The position numbers and the translations under genes were made by a program. This document shows, in pieces, positions 24,601 through 33,600 of a stretch of DNA of 64,000 nt. The number at the start of each line of letters is the position of its first letter. Within the stretch, counting starts at the first letter, position 1. The DNA is from Clytia hemisphaerica (taxonomy: Eukaryota; Cnidaria; Hydrozoa; Leptothecata; Clytiidae): positions 2,080,060-2,144,059 of the forward strand of contig CACVBU010000050.1 in the NCBI GenBank assembly GCA_902728285.1. Reading direction: 5' to 3'. Below the pieces are notes generated by a model. That model saw only the letters and a program-made list of their open reading frames with translations. It had not been told where the DNA came from and made no database searches.

Positions 24601-27600
24601 GTGGACAGGTATTTCCTTTTATATCTGGTGTTCGGCCGTCATCTTCTGAAAAAACACTCAGAAATTGATTATTGAGGATTTTTGCAATTTGAGTGTCATC
24701 AGTAAAAGTATTTCCATTTGAGAGCAAAGAAGTGATTCCGATATTATCCTGCTTTTTCGATTTGATGTAACTGTAGAACTTTTTCGGATTTGATTTGTGT
24801 TCTGATAAAAAATTGTCGTTGATAAATTTATCACAAGTTTGTTTACAAGTCAATCTTGCTTTCTTTGCAGCTTTTATGTATTTGTTCCAGTCAACTGATT
24901 GCTTTGTGCGTTTGTATCTATTATATAATTTTTATATAGCAGCTGTGGAGTTTTCTTAACGCGACACGCTGAAGCTCTAAAGATCGCTAAAAACTAACAT
25001 CTGAGGAAAATGGCCCTATCTCTACAGAAAATTTGAGTCAACTTTTTGTCTTGTGCCGAAAACTTAAAAACTAAAATGGCGCTCCATGAAAAGTGCGTTT
25101 TATAGATAGGAATTAAATTCTGTCACACAATGCTTTGCGAATGGAAAGGTTTCAAATTGAAGGCGGAAGGTGAAAATGGATGTTTGTTATTGTTTTAAAA
25201 CTCAAGTTTTTTGGTCTTTATACTTTATAAACTTCATAAAAGTATTCAGTAATGGTTTGTATTCATTTTCTATAGCTTCAGTTTTCTTCTACTGATAATA
25301 TAAAGAGGTTTGTTTATGATTTTTCTCTCTTTTTAAGTGATATTTGTGTATGATGTTATTATACTTGGTTTTCTCTTGTGTGATCAGTTTAAAGTTTCTT
25401 TTTTGAGCATATTCATCCATTAAAGAACCTTGTTTGTGAAATACAATAAGTTTTGCATGCTTCTTTTCCAAAAAAGCTCTGAATTTGCTTTGAGAGAACT
25501 TGACATATCTCCCGACCCAAAAGTTGTCGGTCATGACACCCTTCCCTGTCGACATTGCACTCGGACCTGTTCCTCTTAAATAAAATTCTACACGGTCCGC
25601 GTACAGGCGCGCGACCATATTCTTCAGATTGTATATTTTCGCCCACGTCTTTAGAGCTTCAGCGTACTGGGCCAGAAAATACACAATCTGTTATCAGGTT
25701 AAGTTTTCAGAGCATGTCGTGGTTGCCCCCAAGGAAAAATTTCCAACATAAAACTCTGCCCCTAAGATCCGTTTCCCACCACAAAAAAAGGCAGAAAAAC
25801 AGGTAAATATAGCCAGTTTTCAATGATTTTGCCCCTGAACTGTAGGGTCCTAGGTCACTTGTTCGACAGTACACTTGAAGCCAGGTTAATCCCCAGTCCT
25901 TTTAGACGAACGCGGTCCTTTACGATTTCGAGATTGCATATTCGTCAGATTGTATGTTTCCACCCACCGCTTCAGCGTGGTGGGCAGAAAACAACCACAA
26001 TCTGATCTCAGGTTACGTTAACGATATTCAACTTCAGAATTTGTCAAATAATTCGACAACTTTTGTCGAACAAGTGGGTCGTCGAACAACTATATGATCA
26101 GTTGTTCGACAATGTAATTGTTCGACAATACAGTTGTTCGAGAATACATAATTGTCGAACAAGTGGGTTGTCGAACAACTATATGATCAGTTGTTCGACA
26201 ATACAGTTGTGCGACAACTTTCGTCGAACAACTGTATTGTCGAACAACTGTATTGTCGAACAATTACATTGTCGAACAACTGATCATATAGTTGTTCGAC
26301 GACCCACTTGTTCGACAATTATGTATTGTCGAACAAGGGGGATTTCGAACAACTGAGAAGTCTGACAATTGATCTTCCCACTTGTTCGACAATACATTTG
26401 GCCGACAATTTTCACGATTTGTCGACCAAATGTATTGTCGAACAAGTGTACTGTCGAACAAGTGCAGAATCCCCAACTGTAGATATTATCAAAATTTTGC
26501 CCCTGCCCTTGAAAAGTAAGCAATCTCCGCCCTCGAGATCTCGATGATTTCTGCCATGCTCTGAAAACTGGGTTGTCGACAGGGCCTGAAATGACGGTCA
26601 GACATCGGACATTGTCCGACCAAAATAAATTCTGATCGGACCCATATTTTCAGTCCCTCAAAAAATTTAAACAAATTAAAAGATTATTTAGGCGGCAATC
26701 ACAAATATGTTCATTTCGCATCCCCGTTGGGTCTAAAAAGTGAGTCGGTCGGTCGGTCGGTCGGTCGGTCATAAAAATTTCGGGTTTCCATTTTTCCTTC
26801 CATTTTTGGAGTGCATTCTTTGAGTAAACTGCCAGCCAGCCAGCAGCCAAAACAACCACGTGTAATGGGTGGTTTAAAAATTATGACCTTTGAAAACTTG
26901 GGTCAAGCTGGAGTTTTTACAAGGTTTTCGATGATTCGGTTGATGTTTGAATCTTGAGACAAAGGATTTTATTGCTTTTTCTAAAGAACGTGTCATCTCT
27001 ATTATTTCAAATGACCAATTAGTGAAGTATCTTATAAAAACTCCAGCTTGTGACCTCCGATCCCAAAATGATGCATGTAATGATAAACAAAGTCAAAATG
27101 CTGCAAATGCGCTAGAAATTGCTCGCAAAAAATCGACAACAATAAAATTTTTGAATGAAGGAAAGGTCATGACAGAAAAAGTCCGACAAATTTATCGACT
27201 CACCGACTCAATTCTACTCAATTTTCGAGAGTCGGTCGGGCGACGCGAAACAAAGATATTTGTGATTACCGCCTTACGTAAATTTGAGATTAACAACCTT
27301 CTTATAACAGCTATTTTTTTTAGAATCTTCCTTACAATCTAGTTTTTCTATTCATAAAAAGTAGATTATTGACGTGTGGAAAGGAATTTTGGCATGACTG
27401 ATCCTTTTGTTTCGATAATAACATCAAGTTCTAGTTCTATTGAATTATCACATAATACATTACGTACATTTTCGTGATTTTAAACATATATAAAGGATAA
27501 AATAAAATAAAAAGTTAAAAACATTAGCGCAAGATGTTCTAAGACGCTGGTGAAAATGTGGAAAGTACAAAAGACTCAAAATGTCAAAGTGTAAGAGTGA

Positions 27601-30600
27601 GCTGGGACGAGACGATGACATGCCAAGCTAAGTAGAAAAATTGTAGGAATTACAGGGAAAAATATTTGTAATTTGGAAATTGAAAACTATTAAAATAAAT
27701 ATTTTCATATCAAAATGTAAGATAAAAATATTTAAGTCGAAATATTAAAATTATCCATGTCCATATCCACGATGGTGATGAGGCCAGCAGTGCTAAGTAA
27801 AAAAAGAAAACACGGCGCAAAAATTGTTCAAACAGAAGACAAAGCATGGGGACACAAGACATGAAGAGTAAAATCGCAAGAGACAAAAAGGACTACCTCA
27901 GGATAGAAAAAAGTAAAAATCAAAAAGAAATAAAAAATAAAAAATAAAAAATTCCACAAGCTAAAATTCTTATTTTGAAATGCTAAGGCTAAATTTATAT
28001 CAGGGTCTTCTTCATTGACGATATGGGTTGGTAAGGCATTCCACAACCTAATTGTTGAGGGGACATAGCTGTATGTATCAAAGTGGGAATTAATTTTCTT
28101 CTCGATTCTCAACCTCGTCCCCGTGTATCCCAGGCTTTATTTACGTTACTTATGGACGCCAGAGAATACCCTGGTGTTGGCTGATGCGAGTTCCCCCTCT
28201 CAGAGGGGGAACTTCTCAAAACAATACGTCATAAAAAAAATTGACGTTACAAAGTTGCACTGCAATGCAATGGTTTCAAACCCAGGAACAAATGAAATCT
28301 GACGTTTTGTTTTTGAATTACATAATCATACGCGTTCGAAAACCAGCCAATGCCAGGGTATTATCTAGCGCTATCAGTAAGCATCAAAAGCTGATAATAC
28401 GCAGGGAACGAGGTTGCTCGATTCTTTCTTTCCTTTTTCTTTCTTATCAGTTCACGCTTTCTCTCACTACCTTCAAAGCGTGGTTAGCTCAAGCGGTTAG
28501 ATCGTCTGTCTCATATGCATGGGGCTCCAAGTTCGATACCAATGGATGTCCAATTTTTTCAATTCTTGATTTTTTTGTGATTCTCTCATCACTTTAATTT
28601 TGTATCATATTTTCATTAGAGTGAAGAGATATCGACGTGTTATGTAATGTTAATTGCTATTAGTAATTACGCATTCAATTCGAATCTATGATCTGTTCCC
28701 TCATAGTGAGGAGTTTAATACTCTTATAACAACGGTATTTTATAAGCATTGAATACTGAATTCAAATAACAACCTTGCAAGAAAGATAAGCAAAAGATTG
28801 GATCAAGTGCCAAACATTTTGACCCGGAAATCAATTATTATTCTGCTTTTAAAGTATAAAACGAGAAGTTCAATGATTCTGAAAGAAGTTATTTGACAAT
28901 TTTTTTACAAAGAATCGCTCGCTCACTCGCTGGCTGAAAGTGAAAGTGAAAGTGAAACTGTCAGTCAGCAAACGCAGGTGCAAACGCCTATACCCGTTCT
29001 TCTATATCTCAGCCTTGAATAATCGCTTGTGGCAAAAAAGAGATTGAAGAAAAAAAAACTTTAAAAAATTCTTATTAAGTGATGCTAGCATAGCTTATCT
29101 AAACCTTAGACAGAGAGCGGAGGTAATATACGCTAGTTACTTGTTTGATTGACCTTCATTATAAAAGAAACATAATTAAAAAAAGAAAAATTGAAGAATT
29201 GAAAAATTGGACACTCATCGGAATCAAACTCGGAACCCATGCATATGAGACAGGCGATCTAGCGGCTTGAGCTAACCACGCTTTGAGAGTGGCGAGGGAA
29301 AGGGTGAACTGATAAGAAAGAAAAAGGAAAGAAGAAAATTAATTCCCGCTTTGATGTTATTATCGAAACAAAAGGATCAGTCATGCTGAAATTCCTTTCC
29401 ACACGTCAGCAATCTATTTTTTATAAATAGAAAAACTAGATTGTAAGGAAGATTCTTAAAAAAAATAGCTGTTTTCTTAGACGACTACGTTATAGGTTAG
29501 TATTCTTGTAATAGCCTACTTGTGAGCTAACCAGGAAAGGTATGAGCTTAAAATTTGACATGGATCTTTCCCAAAAAAAAAGTGAAGACAAAAAACAAAA
29601 TTTTGTTCATCCTTGACGTTTCGATACTTCTTGTATCATGATCACAAGCAAATGTTAGCTTACAAGCAAAAACGTGTTAATAAATCAAAATTTCAAAATC
29701 ACATCTAGCAATTATAGGTCATAAAATTTACATAATTGAACGCATACATATACTTATTCAAAAAAGCTCTAGAGGATAAGAAGATACCGTTTTATTTAAA
29801 TCAGGTTTCAAATCCCTAATGATTAAAGATTCTTTTATATAAAGCTCTTCGTCAGTTTTTCCTTTTTCATAAACCTTCATGTTCTCTAGGGACACGTCGT
29901 GCCCAGTTCTAAAAAGATGTCTCGTTACAGCAGTTGGTCTTTCAATATTTCGATGCTCCTTGTACCGTGTCGCAATATGTCGTTTTGTTTTCCCAATATA
30001 GTAAGACTCGCAATCTGTACAGTGCACTCCGTACACAACAAATGAACGTAACCTTAGAGGTATTTTATCTTTGAAAGTAAACAGATTTGAGAGTCGAAAC
30101 GTAGTGCGGAAAACGATCTTTAGGTCAACTTGTGGGTAGGTCTCAGCTAATAATACAGCTAATATGGCAACTAAAGAAACTAACTTCATTTTCAATGGTA
30201 AATGTTACGATCAAATTGACGGGGTTGCCATGGGTTCACCATTAGCACCTGTATTAGCTAATATATTTATGAGAAATTTCGAGGAAAAGGCTTTCGAGAT
30301 TTGTCCCGTTGATATTGAAAAACCATCCTTTTATCGACGTTATGTTGATGATAGTTTTCTATTGTTCAAAAATCAATCACACGTTACACCATTTTTTGAT
30401 TATTTGAACACTCGCCATAAAAACATTGTGTTCACCAAAGAAGAAGAATCGACATCAGAGGATAGTTTCCCCTTCCTTGATACAAAGATTGTCAAAGAAG
30501 ATGATAAATTCTTAACAAGTACCTACTCAAAGATAAAATACCTCTAAGGTTACGTTCATTTGTTGTGTACGGAGTGCACTGTACAGATTGCGAGTCTTAC

Positions 30601-33600
30601 TATATTGGGAAAACAAAACGACATATTGCGACACGGTACAAGGAGCATCGAAATATTGAAAGACCAACTGCTGTAACGAGACATCTTTTTAGAACTGGGC
30701 ACGACGTGTCCCTAGAGAACATGAAGGTTTATGAAAAAGGAAAAACTGACGAAGAGCTTTATATAAAAGAATCTTTAATCATTAGGGATTTGAAACCTGA
30801 TTTAAATAAAACGGTATCTTCTTATCCTCTAGAGCTTTTTTGAATAAGTATATGTATGCGTTAAATTATGTAAATTTTATGACCTATAATTGCTAGATGT
30901 GATTTTGAAATTTTGATTTATTAACACGTTTTTGCTTGTAAGCTAACATTTGCTTGTGATCATGATACAAGAAGTATCGAAACGTCAAGGATGAACAAAA
31001 TTTTGTTTTTTTGTCTTCACTTTTTTTTTGAGAATAATCTGGGCCAGGAGAAAATTTTTTCATGGATCTTTCCATCCATAATGCCTGCCAGCACCCAAAA
31101 AATTATAGCCTGAAACTTAGTAGAATTCCCAGCGGGGGGGGGGGGTTAGGGTATAATTATGGAAAATTCCACCAGTTTCCCTTCCTTCCCTCTTCATCTC
31201 AGTCTTGTATTTTTGAAGGAAAATAACTACCGTCTGATTTCTGTATTTTTAAAGGAAAATTACTTGTCTTGTCTTTTTAAAGAAAAATAACTAACATCGC
31301 AGCTGATTGGGCCATTCTGAACCCATTTCTATATATTATATGCAAGATATTCACTTTTAAAAAAAAAATTTCGCCTCAGCTCAAGCGTACTCTGGACTTG
31401 ACTCAGAGAGGCGGCAAAATTTAAAAAGGAAATACTTTTAATATTTACACACAGAGAAACTCTCTGCAGTTAAAAATGTCCTCCATTCATTACGTGTGAA
31501 AGCAAACAATTCATCCTTTTTCAGGATTGCTTCAAGTCAAAATCATAGCGCAAAAAATGCCTTCCACTATAAATGTCTTGCTAAATTTCTAGCTGGTCTA
31601 TTTTTTTGTCTAACCAAAAACGATCACGTCGGACAATCGGACCAATTATTAGCTAAAAATTCATTCGGACATGTCCGACCCGAATCGATTTGCTTTGGAC
31701 ATCATGTCTGACCATCAAAATATTGTTATTTCAGGCCCTGTGTCAACATGAGCCCAATTTACGGTGAATCGTCATATTAGTACAGTAGATTAACAATGGT
31801 TAGTCAGAATTTCATTAAAACCTGGACAAATCCCGGGTTGGTCTAAAAAGCAGGGTAGCCAATGGGGTAGCCAATTGGACTAGGTTATGGGGTACCTCTT
31901 TTTGCCTAAACTTTTGAAATCTGAAACCTGTTTTCATGTGGAAATAACTATTACAACATCTTGTTAATGATTCCTTGTAATAAAATTTAAGATTCCTTTC
32001 GAACTTCAGCCACAATAGTCTTTTTTCCAAAGGTACTGAAACTTGTTACTTCTCAAGAGACCTGGTGCCATTTTGTCTTCCTTCTTGGCTTTGTTTGAAA
32101 ATTTACAGACCTGAATAAAAAATATATACAAAACAGTTTTTAATATTTTAGATTTAGATTTTATTTATGTTTTTAATTGTTATTTCCGTGAAGCTGTAAT
32201 TCGATGATAATAGCTTTGGAATCGCCTTTGGGCCATATGATCTCTAATCTTGTCATATCTTAACAATCCTTTGTTATTGAATCTATTGTTTAATCTAAAT
32301 CATGTTTAGTTGTTTCAAACAATTAATTCCTTTCAAAATTTTTAAATATGGCAGCTTATAATAGGTACAAAAGGTCTTTTGAAATAGCTCTATTATAATG
32401 AAGCTCTATTTCTTACTCCTCGTGCATTAGCACGTGGTAATTTATATCTTTGTTTATCTTTGGAATCATACATGATCAATCTAAGTATCAATCAGATTCA
32501 TGCTCCCTGGTCAGTAAAATGTGGTTCTGTGCATTCATTTTCGGTATTTCTATTCTGGTCTGTAAAATATTTAGGTACCCCACAACCTAGCCCAATTGGC
32601 TACCCCAATTGGCTACCCTGCTTTTTAGACCAACCCACAAATCCCCATCAAGCAGAAATTTAACATAGCAGGCTGTAGGATGATTACTCTCAGAAAAAAA
32701 CCCTTGATATGATGAATTATCAACAAACCCTGGAGCTATTCCCCATTTGTGTATAGAAAGAATAAAAGAAGAATAGGATCATAGATATTTTTGTTTTGAA
32801 GATTTTCTGCAAACATGTGAAACATGCAAACAAATTCTTTTATTGGTTCATTAGCAAGTTTTAGCTGTTTGTTTTTTCGGTCAAAACACAAATATTTCAC
32901 CTGATTTCACTGTTACAAAAAAATTAATTTCAATATATGTATGATGTTCTTAGGTTGTGACCAAAATTAAGCCTTGTGTACTTGATTATTAACAATTCAT
33001 TTGAATATTTTCTTTAAAGTTTGGTGACAAATGGTGTACCCCTATAGAATTTGAAGGATTGGCTGGACGTGCTTCCTGTAAAGATTGGAAGAGAAGTATT
33101 CGCTTTCATGGTCTCCACCTACAGAAGCTGATTGAAGACCAATTTTTGACGTTGCATGCAATCTCATGCACTTGTGGTATTTGTTGTGGGGATGAAACAC
33201 TAGTAAATAATCTCATCTTAAAGAAGCATTATGCATAGACATGTATTTCAAATATTCAGTAAACTCCAGGATTCAAAAATTAGTTCTTGTAGATTTGGCA
33301 CTATCCCACGTTTATGATGTGTTTACTGCTAGATTTTTTTCAATTTCCCCTGGCTGTGAGCCTCAACAATACCTAACTTGTAGAAATGTAGTAGTCGTAG
33401 GTTCAATTGTTTTCATTTTCAGACCGGTCCAGTGAAACTGTTTCAATCTGTGAAAAGGAAAAGATCTCACATTGGCAGCACCTTAGGTTCTTCTCCTGGT
33501 CCTTACAAGAGGAAATCTTTTAGTGATGAATACAAACAAGGTTGGTGGAGTTTCATTAAGCGTTAGATTTTGTCTCTTAAATTAATATGCCTCTTGTTTT

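Larger units (their letters stand above)
27308..29471. mobile_element. Composite element with mirrored tRNA-like arms
   Basis: The terminal repeat cagctatttttttt... at 27308-27430 is mirrored at 29349-29471. Removing a LINE fragment (about 27431-28083) and a MITE (28110-28416) makes the left arm continuous with its mirror at 29170-29471. Arms are then about 300 bp, each containing a tRNA-Met-like sequence. It is inside DEAF1 intron 1. Confidence 0.65.
29571..31030. mobile_element. Penelope-like element PLE1, palindromic
   Basis: Arms 29571-30074 and 30527-31030 are inverted copies of about 504 bp with about one indel. They flank 450 bp carrying part of a Penelope RT. Each arm encodes the GIY-YIG endonuclease and carries a gaaacgtc motif near its outer end. 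It sits in DEAF1 intron 1 and is much shorter than a full PLE, so non-autonomous. Confidence 0.82.

Noticed and set aside
26063..26476. Protein-like frames with CSTIHNCRT repeats
   Set aside because: Read through the ttgttcgac array of FB4.
28478..28550. A functional tRNA-Met gene
   Set aside because: Imperfect anticodon stem and a mirrored copy within a transposon arm.
29758..30195. A complete host GIY-YIG gene with signal peptide [19 protein letters not shown]
   Set aside because: The hydrophobic start is translated from antisense RT-region DNA at the palindrome centre; the rest is a PLE fragment.
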